From Bog-756 sp963837805 (GTDB lineage Bacteria; Actinomycetota; Acidimicrobiia; Acidimicrobiales; RAAP-2): DNA of 64,000 nucleotides. Below, one piece after another: positions 1-9,065 of this stretch. The position numbers were made by a program, and so were the translations under genes. Below the pieces are notes generated by a model. It had not been told where the DNA came from and ran no database searches. It saw nothing but the letters and a program-made list of their open reading frames with translations. How positions within the stretch are numbered: position 1 is the stretch's first letter; each line of letters opens with the position of its first letter. The DNA is taken from the NCBI GenBank assembly GCA_963837805.1, contig CAWIOU010000029.1:1-64000 (forward strand), read 5' to 3'.

Positions 1-603
1 GATCCGGAGCGTCTCGAGGTCAAACTCGGCCAGATGGTCTCGCTGATGGACGGCGACGAGGCGGTGAAGATGGGCAAGCGGGCCGGCAACGCCATCTCGC
101 TGGACACACTGGTGGCCGACATCGGACCGGACGCCACCCGCATCCTCAGCCTGATGACGTCGCTCGATCAGACCAGCACCTTCGACCTGGCCAAGGTGCG
201 GGAGGAGTCCGCCGACAACCCGGTCTTCTACGTGCAGATGGTCAGCGCCCGGATCGGGGGGGTGGGCCGGAAGGCAGTCGAGCGCGGGGTGGAGCGGGCC
301 CCGCTGTCCGAGGTGGACCTGTCCCTGCTGACCCACGAGCGGGAGCTCGAGCTCATCCGCTGCCTCGAGGAGCTTCCCGAAGTGGTGGCCGAGGCCGCCG
401 TCGATCGAGCACCGACCAAAGTGACCGCCTGGGTCCGTCGCCTGGCCACCTGCTTCCACGGCTTCTACCACGACTGCCCGATCCTGGCCGACGACGTCGA
501 CCCGCAACTGACCCAGGCCCGTCTGTGGCTGGTCGAGGCCACCCGGATCGGCCTCACCATCGGCCTCGGACTCCTCGGCGTGTCCGCGCCGGAGACTCTG
601 TGA
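1..603 (+). CDS. argS: Arginyl-tRNA synthetase, C-terminal part (5' end outside window)
   Basis: Class I arginyl-tRNA synthetase, which charges tRNA-Arg with arginine in the cytoplasm. The reading frame is already open at base 1, so about 200 C-terminal residues are present. The stretch KMGKRAGNAISL is the KMSKS-region signature of ArgRS (here KMGKR). It is followed by the DALR-type anticodon-binding helices, with the family-typical segment DNPVFYVQMVSARI. The stop overlaps the putative GTG start of lysA by 4 bp (GTGA), which indicates translational coupling. argS-lysA is a classical actinobacterial pair. The frame shows no disruption, in contrast to lysA downstream. Confidence 0.95.
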   Translation, partial: DPERLEVKLGQMVSLMDGDEAVKMGKRAGNAISLDTLVADIGPDATRILSLMTSLDQTSTFDLAKVREESADNPVFYVQMVSARIGGVGRKAVERGVERAPLSEVDLSLLTHERELELIRCLEELPEVVAEAAVDRAPTKVTAWVRRLATCFHGFYHDCPILADDVDPQLTQARLWLVEATRIGLTIGLGLLGVSAPETL

Positions 604-1947
604 ACGATCCGTACGATCCGACGGTCACCACCTCGGGCGGCTCGGCCGACCCGATCGCGTCGAGCCTGCTGCCCATGACCGCGCAGGTCGGGGCCTCCGG
701 TCGATTGCTGATCGGCGGAGTCGACGTCGTCGATCTGGCCGAGGAGATCGGGACGCCGTTGTTCGTCTACGACGAGGCCCATCTCCGGGCCACCTGCCGG
801 CAGGCGGTCGAGGCCTGGGGCGACGGCGTGGCCTATGCCACCAAGGCCTTCTTGTGCCTGGCCATGGCCCGGCTGGCTCACGAGGAGGGCATGTGCCTCG
901 ACGTGTCCACCGGAGGCGAGCTGCACGTGGCCCTGTCGGCCGGCGTCCCCGCGTCCCGGCTGGTGCTGCACGGAAACAACAAGTCCGACATCGAGCTGGC
1001 CTCGGCGCTGGACGCCGGGGTGGGCCGCATCGTGATCGACTCCTTCGACGAGATCGATCGCATCGAGCGTCTGCTCGCCGACCGGCCCACCGGGCCGCCG
1101 ACGGGGGCGGCCCAAGGTCCTGGCCCGGATCACCCCCGGGGTGGAGGTCCATACCCACGAGTTCGTCCGCACCGGACAGGACGACTCCAAGTTCGGGTTC
1201 GGGCTGGCCGCAGGTGCGGCCGCGGTCGCGGTCGACCGCCTGTCGAAGCTCGCCGCCGACGGGGATGGTCGAGTTCGTGGGGATCCACGCCCATCTCGGC
1301 AGCCAGGTCTTCGCCCTCGCCCCCTTCGCCCGGGCCATCGAGGTGCTGGCCGAGTTCTTCGCTCCCCTCGGCCTTCCCGAGCTGGTGGTCGGCGGGGGCC
1401 TCGGTGTCCCCTACGTCAACGGGGAGGAGGCGCCCGCCGATGGCCCAGTGGGCCGCGCTCGGTGCGCCGGGCATGCCGGGAAGCGGGTATCCCCGACTCG
1501 GTCCGGGTCACCGCCGAGCCCGGGCGGTCCATCGTGGCGGCGGCCGCCGATCACCCTCTACCGGGTGGGCACCATCAAGCACGTTCCCGGCCACCGGACC
1601 TACGTATCGGTGGACGGGGGGATGAGCGACAACCCGCGTCCGGTGCTGTACGGCAGCGGCTACGAGGCGTTCCTGCCCCGGGAACCGCTGCCGCCCGACC
1701 CGCGCCGGTCCGTGTCGTCGGCAAGCACTGCGAGACCGGCGACGTGGTCGTAGCCGATGGCTACGTCCCCGATGATCTGGAGGTCGGCGACATCCTGGCC
1801 ACGCCGGTGACCGGTGCCTACGGGCACTCGATGGCCTCCAACTACAACAAGGTCCCCCGTCCACCGGTGGTCTTCGTGGCCGACGGCGAGAGCCGGGTGG
1901 TCGTCCGACGGGAGACGTTGGACGACCTGATCCGCCTGGACGTCTGA
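600..1947 (+). pseudogene. lysA: Diaminopimelate decarboxylase, interrupted by about six frameshifts
   Basis: PLP-dependent decarboxylase of the last step of lysine synthesis (meso-diaminopimelate to lysine). Conserved blocks appear in order but in changing frames: YATKAFLCLAMARL with the PLP lysine, HGNNKSD, HTHEFVRTGQDDSKFG, IHAHLGSQ, the Gly-rich GGGLGVPY, TAEPGRSIVA, CETGDVV and the C-terminal YNKVPRP. The frame changes near 1100, 1262, 1439, 1455, 1550 and 1705, nearly always in a run of G or C. Residues between the breaks remain fully conserved and no stop or missense decay is evident, so sequencing or assembly error is likelier than real gene death. The GTG at 600 overlaps the argS stop. 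In the true sequence this is probably an intact gene of about 450 codons. Confidence 0.85.
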
Positions 1948-1974
1948 CCGGCGTTCCCGGGTCCGGCCAGGCGG

Positions 1975-1980
1975 TAGCGT
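1975..1980 (+). promoter_or_regulatory. -10 box (TAGCGT) of hom, leaderless
   Basis: TAGCGT matches the actinobacterial TAnnnT -10 consensus and ends exactly 6 bp before the GTG at 1987, so transcription would begin at or next to the start codon. No Shine-Dalgarno sequence is needed. The -35 is not clear. Confidence 0.4.
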
Positions 1981-1986
1981 GAGCAG

Positions 1987-3296
1987 GTGACCTTGGCCTC
2001 CTCCGAACGTGCGGTCCGCGTCGCCGTACTCGGATGCGGGACCGTCGGGTCCGCGCTCATCGGCATGCTCGAGGATCGGGCCGCCGCCCTCGCCGTGCAG
2101 AGCGGCGCCCGCCTCGAGGTCGCCGGGATCGCGGTGACCGACCTGTCCCGAGACCCCGTGCGGCACACGTTCCGACCGGACTGCTCACCACCGATCCGGC
2201 GGCGTTGGTGGTCGATCCGTCGATCGACGTGGTGGTGGAGCTCATCGGCGGCCTGGAGCCGACGGGGGCACTGGTGCGGGCCGCCCTCGATGCCGGGAAA
2301 CCGGTCGTCACCGCCAACAAGGCGCTCCTGGCGTCGTCGGAGGGCGTGGCGCTCCGGACACTGGCCAAGGAGAAGGGGGTGGACCTGCTCTACGAAGCCG
2401 CCGTGGCCGGCGCCATCCCCCTGGTGCGCGCGCTGCGCGAGTCACTGACCGGCGAGCGGATCCACCGGGTGATGGGCATCGTCAACGGGACCACCAACTA
2501 CATCCTGACCAAGATGAGCGAGCAGGGATCCGACTATGGCGAGGTCCTGGCCGAGGCCCAGGCGCTGGGTCTGGCCGAGCGCGATCCGACCGCCGACGTG
2601 GAGGGCTTCGACGCCGCGGCCAAGGCGGCCATCCTGGCCGGTGTGGCCTTCGGGTACGACGTGGCCGGATCCGAGGTGATGCGGGAGGGGATCACCGGTA
2701 TCCGGGCCGTCGATGTCGAGTTCGCCGATCGGTTCGGGTACGTGGTCAAGCTCTTGGCCATCGTGGAGCGCACCGGCGACGACGCGGTGTCGGTGCGGGT
2801 CCATCCGGCGATGGTGCCGAAGACCCATCCGCTCGCCGGCGTCCGCGATGCCTTCAACGCCGTGTTCATCGAGGGGGAGGCAGCCGGCGAGTTGATGCTC
2901 TACGGGCTGGGGGCCGGAGGACTGCCCACGGCGAGCGCGGTGGTCGGTGACCTCATCGATGCCACCCGGAACCTGCTGGCCGGGACGACCGCCCCGTCGC
3001 CCGATCGGATGCCGGCCCGCCTCCTTCCCGAATCCGAGCTGCGAGCCCAGTACTACGTGAGCCTCGAGGTGACCGACCGACCCGGTGTGCTGGCCGCGGT
3101 GACCAAGGTCTTCGGTGACAACCGCGTGTCGATCAGGTCGATGGAACAGGAGGGCCGTGCCGGTGAAGCCCGGCTCGTCTTCGTGACCCACTCGGCCACC
3201 GAGGGCGACGTCCGATCGACGCTCGACGGCCTGGCCCGGTTGGACACCGTCGGCCGGATCGGCGGCGTGATGAGAATCGTGGGCGAGGACTCGTGA
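1987..3296 (+). CDS. hom: Homoserine dehydrogenase with C-terminal ACT domain (one frameshift)
   Basis: NAD(P)H-dependent reduction of aspartate semialdehyde to homoserine, the branch point to threonine, methionine and isoleucine. The N-terminal nucleotide-binding motif VAVLGCGTVGSAL lies in one frame up to about 2172. From there the protein continues in another frame (TTDPAALVVDPSIDVVVELIGG onward). One C appears to be missing from a CCC run near 2172-2176. Downstream are the catalytic region with VNGTTNYILTKM and a C-terminal ACT domain (residues from about 350, YYVSLEVTDRPGVLA) for allosteric feedback, probably by threonine. The stop overlaps thrC (GTGA). A TAGCGT -10 lies 6 bp upstream of the GTG. 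Confidence 0.92.
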
Positions 3297-4363
3297 CGGT
3301 GGGTGTCGGCTCCACGTCCTGGCGGGGGGTGATCGAGGAGTACCGGCAGTTCCTCCCGGTGACCGAGGCCACGCCGGTCGTGACGCTGCTCGAAGGGGGG
3401 ACCCCCCTCCTTCCTGCGCCCCGCCTGTCGGCCCGGGTCGGGGCCAGGGTCGTCTTGAAGGTGGAGGGGGCCAATCCCACCGGTTCGTTCAAGGACCGCG
3501 GCATGACGGTGGCCATCTCCAAGGCCGCCGAGGAGGGCGCCAAAGCGGTGGTGTGCGCGTCGACCGGCAACACGTCGGCATCGGCGGCCGCCTTCGCGGC
3601 GCGAGCCGGCCTGACCTGCGCCGTGCTCATCCCCGAGGGCCACATCGCGCTGGGCAAGCTGGCCCAGGCATTGATCCACGGGGCCCGGGTCCTCCAGGTG
3701 CGCGGGAATTTCGACCAGTCGCTGGCCATCGTGCGCGAGCTCGGCGAGCGCGCACCGGTCACGGTGGTCAATTCGGTCAATCCCTACCGGATCGAGGGAC
3801 AGAAGTCCGGTGCCTTCGAGATCGTCGACACGCTGGGCGATGCCCCCGAGGTGCACTGCATCCCGGTGGGCAATGCCGGGAACATCACCGCGTACTGGAA
3901 GGGATACCTCGAGTTCCGGGAAGCGGGCCGATCCACCCGGCTCCCGCGTATGCTCGGCTTCCAAGCCGCCGGAGCGGCGCCCATCGTGGAAGGTCATCCG
4001 ATCGAACATCCCGAGACAGTGGCCACGGCCATCCGGATCGGGAATCCGGCCAGTTGGTATGGAGCCTCGTCGGCGGCTTCCGAGTCCGGTGGCGGCATTG
4101 CCGCCGTGACCGACGAAGAGATCCTGGCCGCCTACCGGTTTCTCGCCGCCGAGGAGTCGGTGTTCTGCGAGCCGGCGTCGGCTGCATCAGTGGCCGGTCT
4201 GCTGAAGACGGGCCTTCCCGACGGCGTCGGCGCGGATGCCACCGTGGTGTGCGTGCTCACCGGCCATGGACTGAAGGATCCGGATATCGCCATCAGCCAG
4301 ATTTCGGTACCCACGGTGGTGGACGCCGACCTCGGAGCGGTACTCGACGAACTGGCGCTGTAG
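3293..4363 (+). CDS. thrC: Threonine synthase
   Basis: PLP enzyme that converts O-phosphohomoserine to threonine. The 356-residue protein has the usual short-type length. The PLP-lysine motif NPTGSFKDRGM is present near residue 65, followed by ASTGNTSASAAAFAARAG and the glycine-rich phosphate loop VGNAGNITAYWKGY. The GTG start overlaps the hom stop by 4 bp, so the two are translationally coupled. In most actinobacteria thrB (homoserine kinase) follows directly. Here thrB is absent and a 314-bp gap leads to rho. The reading frame is intact, unlike its neighbours on both sides. Confidence 0.95.
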   Translation: MTVGVGSTSWRGVIEEYRQFLPVTEATPVVTLLEGGTPLLPAPRLSARVGARVVLKVEGANPTGSFKDRGMTVAISKAAEEGAKAVVCASTGNTSASAAAFAARAGLTCAVLIPEGHIALGKLAQALIHGARVLQVRGNFDQSLAIVRELGERAPVTVVNSVNPYRIEGQKSGAFEIVDTLGDAPEVHCIPVGNAGNITAYWKGYLEFREAGRSTRLPRMLGFQAAGAAPIVEGHPIEHPETVATAIRIGNPASWYGASSAASESGGGIAAVTDEEILAAYRFLAAEESVFCEPASAASVAGLLKTGLPDGVGADATVVCVLTGHGLKDPDIAISQISVPTVVDADLGAVLDELAL

Positions 4364-4464
4364 GCCCGAGGTCAGACCGCGGTTCCGTGCTGCGCTGATG
4401 GCGCCGCCGGGCGCCGGAGGCCTCGGGCCATGGGCGTGTTGTTGCCGGAGCGGCCCGCTCCCTG

Positions 4465-4513
4465 TAGTATGAGTGCACCTTCGCTTTCCACAACGTGCCC
4501 TTCGGGCTTGTGG
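4465..4513 (+). promoter_or_regulatory. Putative rho promoter (-10 TAGTAT) and leader hairpin
   Basis: The 314-bp gap between thrC and rho has no gene. TAGTAT at 4465-4470 fits a -10 box and would give a leader of about 200 nt before the rho start at 4678. Just downstream, 4488-4493 (CCACAA) pairs with 4508-4513 (TTGTGG), and 4497-4500 (GCCC) pairs with 4504-4507 (GGGC) around a TTC loop, with a 3-nt bulge. rho is autogenously attenuated in its leader in several bacteria; a role here is inferred. Confidence 0.35.
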
Positions 4514-4677
4514 GCGGGACTTTCTGGTTTGCTTCGCACGACGCGGCCAGCCCGGAAACGGCGTCGGGGGGGTTCGCAGGCGAGAGTCGATCTCGACGCA
4601 TGCAAATCCCCACCCCTGAATCCTGGCAGCTGGAGTCAATCCACCTGCCAACGAGGACATTCGAAACGAGGATGCCG

Positions 4678-6674
4678 ATGACTGCCGAACAGCAGCTCGA
4701 GCGCTCGGTGTTGGAGGGCAAGGAGCGAGATGAGCTCCACGCCATCGCCCAGGCACTGTCTGTGAAAACCAACTCCAGAACGAAAAAAGCGGACATGATC
4801 GATGGCATTCTCAAAGCCACCGGGGTGTCCACGGACGGCGGCCCGTCCGGGTCGGCCAGCGGAGCCAACGGCGACGGCGGCGCCGCCTCGAGCAACGGAG
4901 ACGGCACGGGTGGACCGTCGCCGAGTGGCCGGCGGCGGAGCACGACGAGTCGCGCCGCATCCTCGGCGTCGGCCAATGGCCGGACCGGGATCATCGGAAG
5001 GTGAGACGTCCGCTGATGCCGGGTCTGCAGACGGAGCCCGCGAGGAATCCTCGGGACGCTCGCCGGGCAGACAGCCGGTCGTGCACTCGTTCGGTCCGGC
5101 CGACGATGTCGAGCAGACGGCCCCGATCGATCTGGAAGACGACCTCGTCGACGTGGGTCAGCGACACCGCGACCCCGGAGCACACCAACGGCCGGCAGGG
5201 GAGCTCGGGCGGCTCCACCGGACTGGACGACGCACCGGGCGCTTCCGCTGGTCAACCGGGCGGCGACGGCGGCCGCCAGGGGAATCAACCGGGTGGCAAC
5301 GGCCAAGGCAACGGCCCAGGGAACAACCGCAACCAGAACAACCAGAACCGCAACCAGAACAACCAGAACCGCAACCAGAACAACCAGAACCGCAACAACC
5401 GCAACAACCAGGGTGGCGGCAACGACGACATGGGGAATCGTCGCAGCAACCGCCGCCGCCGCGGACGTGACCGCCAGGGCGGGGGAGCCGAAGGCGATCT
5501 CCAGGGGGCCGGGGGCAATCAGGACCAGCAGTACCAGGGCGAGCTGATCCCGGTCCGTGGTCTCCTCGATCTGCGTGACGAGGGATACGGATTCCTCCGC
5601 TGCGAGGGCTATCTGCCGTCGACCAAGGACGTCTACGTTTCGATCAGCCAAGCCCGCCGGTTCGCACTCCGCAAGGGTGACAGCATCGAGGGTTTCTGCC
5701 GTCCGGCGGGTAGCACGGAGAAGTATCCGGCCCTCCTGCAGATCGACACCGTCTCGTCCCTCGACCCCGAGGTGGCCCGCAGCCGTCCCCGGTTCGAGGA
5801 CCTGACCCCGCTGTTCCCCGACGAGCGGCTCCACCTCGAGACCCCCGGCGACAAGGAGAACCTGACCGCTCGCATCGTCGACCTCCTGTCACCGATCGGC
5901 AAGGGACAACGTGGGCTGATCGTCTCCCCGCCGAAGGCCGGCAAGACCACGGTGATGAAGCACATCGCCCATTCGATCGAGGCCAACAACCCGGATGTGC
6001 ACCTGATGGTGCTGCTGGTGGACGAGCGTCCCGAGGAAGTGACCGACATGCGTCGTTCGGTGAAGGGCGAAGTCGTCGCCTCCACCTTCGACCGTCCGTC
6101 CGAGGAGCACACCGCGGTCGCCGAGCTGGCCATCGAGCGGGCCAAGCGCCTGGTCGAGTCGGGTCGGGACGTGGTCATCATCCTCGATGGGATCACCCGG
6201 TTGGCCCGTGCCTACAACCTGGCGCAGCCGGCGACCGGCCGCATCATGTCCGGTGGCGTCGACTCCGGCGCCCTCTATCCCCCCAAGCGGTTCTTCGGGG
6301 CGGCGAGGAACATCGAAGAAGGCGGTTCGCTGACCATCCTGGCCACCGCACTGGTGGAGACGGGCTCGAAGATGGACGAAGTCATCTTCGAGGAGTTCAA
6401 GGGGACCGGCAACATGGAGCTCCGTCTCGATCGTCGACTGGCCGAGCGGAGGCTGTACCCGTCGATCGACGTCAACGCCAGCTCCACCCGCCACGAAGAG
6501 CTCCTCTTCGACCGGTCGCAGCTCCAGCAGGTGTGGAAGCTCCGCCGGGTGCTCAACGCCCTGGCCAACGAAGGCAGCGCGGCAGCCGGTCTCGAGCTGC
6601 TCATGGACAAGATCCGCACCACCAAGAGCAACGACGAGTTCCTGGCCGAGATCGCCAAGGGGCCGGCTACCTGA
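4678..6674 (+). CDS. rho: Transcription termination factor Rho with N/Q-rich insert (two frameshifts)
   Basis: Hexameric RNA-dependent ATPase-helicase that terminates transcription. The N-terminal Rho_N helix (about residues 1-50, ERDELHAIAQALSVKTNSRTKKADM) is in the first frame. An acidic, Gly/Ser-rich linker follows. The frame changes near 4980 and again near 5155; both lie in low-complexity linker and look like single-base indels. The last frame from 5155 holds an Asn/Gln/Arg-rich tract, a basic segment, the cold-shock RNA-binding fold (GELIPVRGLLDLRDEGYGFLR), Walker A SPPKAGKTT, Walker B VVIILDGITRLARAYN, the Q-loop/R-loop region SGGVDSGALYPPKRFFGAAR and the C-terminal domain. ATG 4678 is preferred over 4672 because GAGG lies 7 nt upstream of it. 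The large IDR insert is typical of high-GC actinobacterial Rho. Confidence 0.93.
5325..5411 (+). repeat. 21-bp tandem repeat in rho coding NRNQNNQ
   Basis: Three exact copies of a 21-bp unit (AACCGCAACCAGAACAACCAG starts the unit; 5325-5345, 5346-5366, 5367-5387) are followed by degenerate copies to about 5411. Each unit codes NRNQNNQ, which gives a prion-like Asn/Gln tract inside the Rho linker. Copy number is likely to vary between strains. Confidence 0.85.
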
Positions 6675-6718
6675 CCAGAGGGGGCCGCCCCGACGAACGA
6701 ACGGGCGCCTGCCTCCGG

Positions 6719-6724
6719 TACACT
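6719..6724 (+). promoter_or_regulatory. Putative -10 box (TACACT) for rpmE
   Basis: TACACT fits the TAnnnT consensus 75 bp upstream of the rpmE start, after the rho stop at 6674. No clear -35 is visible. It would give rpmE its own transcript start with a leader of about 70 nt. Confidence 0.3.
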
Positions 6725-6799
6725 CGGTGCGCCGCGGAGCGCTGCCGTACGACATGGTGCCGTCCGACCCACCTGTTTCCGCCACGACGGGAGATTCAA

Positions 6800-7036
6800 A
6801 TGAAGACCGACATCCATCCCACCTACGTCGAATCCTCGGTGCGCTGCTCCTGCGGAAATACCTTCACCACCCGCTCGACCAAGCCCGAAATCCATCTCGA
6901 GCTGTGCAACGAGTGCCACCCCTTCTTCACCGGCAAGCAGAAGCTGGTGGACTCCGGTGGCCGGGTCGAGCGCTTCCAGCGTCGCTACGCCAAAACCGGC
7001 TCCCGCAAGAAGTCTGCGGCACCGCCCGCATCCTGA
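6800..7036 (+). CDS. rpmE: Ribosomal protein bL31 (zinc-binding type)
   Basis: Small 78-residue protein of the 50S subunit central protuberance, with the typical N-terminal MKTDIHPTY start and the HPFFTGKQK signature. The two Cys pairs (CSC near residue 18 and CNEC near residue 38) identify the C+ zinc-ribbon form, which also serves as a zinc reserve under zinc limitation. A Lys/Arg-rich C-terminal tail contacts rRNA. GGGAG sits 6-10 nt before the ATG. It lies between rho and prfA, as in most actinobacteria. Confidence 0.96.
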   Translation: MKTDIHPTYVESSVRCSCGNTFTTRSTKPEIHLELCNECHPFFTGKQKLVDSGGRVERFQRRYAKTGSRKKSAAPPAS

Positions 7037-7100
7037 CCCGACCTGGTTCCGGACCGGCCCGACGCCGCCGTGTCCTCGGGACGGGACGCACCCGGGAGGG

Positions 7101-7128
7101 ATGACGATCATCGGGTTGGCGCTACCCT
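7101..7128 (+). promoter_or_regulatory. Putative leaderless promoter of prfA
   Basis: ATGACG (7101-7106) and TACCCT (7123-7128) are separated by 16 bp. The -10 ends 6 bp before the GTG at 7135, so the transcript would start at the initiation codon. Confidence 0.4.
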
Positions 7129-7134
7129 TGGCCC

Positions 7135-8211
7135 GTGTTCCACGATCGCTTCAATGACCGCCTGAAGGAGCTCGAGCGGGAGTACGAAACGGTCCTGGCC
7201 GAGCTCAACGACCCGACCCTGTCGTCGGATCCGACGCGCCTGCGGGACGTGTCCCGTCGGCATCGGGAGCTCGAGGAGGTGGTGGGAAGCTGGCACCGGC
7301 TCCTGGCCGCCGAGTCCGATCTCGAGGCGGCCCGCGAGATGCTCAACGACGCAGCCGGTGATCAGCGGGACCTGGCCCAGGCCGAAGTAGCCCAGGCCGA
7401 GGCGGACGTCTCCCGGCTGGGTGACGAGCTCCGCCTCCTGATGGTTCCGCGCGATCCGAATGCCGGCCGGAATGTCATCGTCGAGATCCGCGGCGCGGAG
7501 GGAGGCGAGGAGGCCAATATCTTCGCCAAGGACCTCTACGAGATGTACTCCCGCTACGCCGCCGCCCGGGGGTGGAACGTCGAGGTGCTGTCCTCCAGCC
7601 CGTCCGAGCGTGACGGGCTGAACGAGATCACCTTCGTGGTCAAGGGTGAGGACGCCTGGCCGCGGCTCGAGCACGAGGGTGGGCCTCACCGGGTCCAGCG
7701 GGTGCCGGTGACCGAGTCCAAGGGTCGGGTCCACACCTCGTCGGCCGCCGTCGCCGTCCTGCCCGAGGCCAAGGAGGTGGACGTCGCCGTCGATCCGAGC
7801 GATCTCAAGATCGACGTCTACCGGTCGACCGGCCCCGGTGGGCAGTCGGTGAACACCACCGACTCGGCGGTGCGCATCACTCACATCCCCACGGGACTGG
7901 TCGTCGCCATGCAGGACGAGAAGAGCCAGATCCAGAACCGGGCCAAAGCCATGATCGTCCTCCGCTCGCGACTGTTGAAGGCGGAGCAGGATCGCCAGTC
8001 GGCCGAGCTGTCCCAGCAGCGCCGGAACCAGATCGGCGGGGGCGGGCGGTCCGAGAAGATCCGGACCTACAACTACAAGGACAACCGGGTCACCGACCAC
8101 AGGATCAATCTGACGCTGCACAAGCTGGACCGGATCCTGATGGGCGACCTCGACGAGTTGACCGATGCCCTGATGGCCGACAAGCGCTATCGGCAGCTGG
8201 ACGAAGATTGA
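7135..8211 (+). CDS. prfA: Peptide chain release factor 1
   Basis: Recognises UAA and UAG stop codons and triggers peptide release. The 358-residue length is standard. The PVT tripeptide anticodon (PVTESKGRVHTS) is the RF1-type stop-codon reader, and the GGQ motif (STGPGGQSVNTTDSAVR) enters the peptidyl-transferase centre. N-terminal helices (residues 1-100) form domain 1. The stop overlaps the TTG start of prmC, whose product methylates the GGQ glutamine; this coupling of enzyme and substrate genes is conserved. Being RF1, it is also the factor that would act at the in-frame TAG at 17524. Confidence 0.96.
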   Translation: MFHDRFNDRLKELEREYETVLAELNDPTLSSDPTRLRDVSRRHRELEEVVGSWHRLLAAESDLEAAREMLNDAAGDQRDLAQAEVAQAEADVSRLGDELRLLMVPRDPNAGRNVIVEIRGAEGGEEANIFAKDLYEMYSRYAAARGWNVEVLSSSPSERDGLNEITFVVKGEDAWPRLEHEGGPHRVQRVPVTESKGRVHTSSAAVAVLPEAKEVDVAVDPSDLKIDVYRSTGPGGQSVNTTDSAVRITHIPTGLVVAMQDEKSQIQNRAKAMIVLRSRLLKAEQDRQSAELSQQRRNQIGGGGRSEKIRTYNYKDNRVTDHRINLTLHKLDRILMGDLDELTDALMADKRYRQLDED

Positions 8212-9059
8212 CGGCGCCGGACCAGACCGTCGACCGCGCCCGCCTGGTGGCATCGATCGCCGGGCAGCTGGGCTCGCGGCAAGAGGCCGTGTGGATCGTC
8301 GACCACGCCGGAACCGGGCTCGCGCAAGGCCTGGCCGACCGGCGGAGGGCCGGCGAGCCCCTGCAGTACGTGATCGGTTCCTGGCCGTTCCGGACGCTGG
8401 AGCTCCGCGTCGATCCGAGGGTCCTCATCCCGCGGCCCGAGACCGAGCACGTGGTGGAGGTGGCCCTCGGCGAGCTGGACGGCATGGGTTATGCCCAGGA
8501 TCGGGTGGGCGTGGATCTCGGGACGGGTTCGGGGGCGATCGCTCTCTCGCTGGCCACCGAAGGAGGAGCCATCTGCCCCGGCCTCGAGGTGTGGGCCACC
8601 GACTCCTCGGTCGATGCGCTCACGGTCGCCCGAGAGAACCTGGACGCCCTCGGCCGGAAGGATCCGACGGCCGCCGGTCGGGTGCGGTTGGTCGGTGGAT
8701 CGTGGTTCGACGCCTTGCCTCCGCGAGCTGCTCGGGTCGGGTCGATCTCCTGGTCTCCAATCCTCCCTACGTGGCCGAGTCCGAGTTTCCCGATCTCGAT
8801 CCGGTGGTCCGGGAGTGGGAACCCCGGGACGCGCTGGTGGCGGGGACCGGAGACGGGGGGAGTGGAGGGCATGGCCGCCATCGAGGCGATCGTCGCCGGC
8901 GCCCCCGGCTGGTTGCGGCCCTCCGGAGCCCTGGTGATCGAGATCGCCCCGTCCCTGGCGGCCCCCTCGGTGGCTGCGGCCCGGAAGGCCGGCTTCGGCC
9001 GGGTCGCCACCGTGCGAGATCTGACCGGGAGGGTCCGGACCCTGGTGGCCCGGGGGTGA
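8208..9059 (+). CDS. prmC: Release-factor glutamine methyltransferase (local frame disruption)
   Basis: SAM-dependent enzyme that N5-methylates the GGQ glutamine of release factors. The N-terminal helical domain and the SAM motif VGVDLGTGSGAIALSLA are in one frame. Between about 8740 and 8865 the conserved catalytic segment LLVSNPPYVAESEFPDLDPV is found in another frame, after which the first frame resumes (GMAAIEAIVAGAPGWL). Two compensating single-base indels therefore hide the NPPY active site in a frame that stays open throughout. The indels are probably sequence errors. The TTG start overlaps the prfA stop (TTGA). Confidence 0.9.
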   Translation: MTAPDQTVDRARLVASIAGQLGSRQEAVWIVDHAGTGLAQGLADRRRAGEPLQYVIGSWPFRTLELRVDPRVLIPRPETEHVVEVALGELDGMGYAQDRVGVDLGTGSGAIALSLATEGGAICPGLEVWATDSSVDALTVARENLDALGRKDPTAAGRVRLVGGSWFDALPPRAARVGSISWSPILPTWPSPSFPISIRWSGSGNPGTRWWRGPETGGVEGMAAIEAIVAGAPGWLRPSGALVIEIAPSLAAPSVAAARKAGFGRVATVRDLTGRVRTLVARG

Positions 9060-9065
9060 CGGCGG

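Noticed and set aside
465..1338. Long open frames on the minus strand opposite lysA and other GC-rich genes
   Set aside because: They are high-GC shadow frames rich in Arg, Pro, Gly and Ala without motifs, opposite conserved genes.
5325..5411. Regular 21-bp repeats as a possible CRISPR array
   Set aside because: There are no spacers; the copies are contiguous and keep the rho reading frame.
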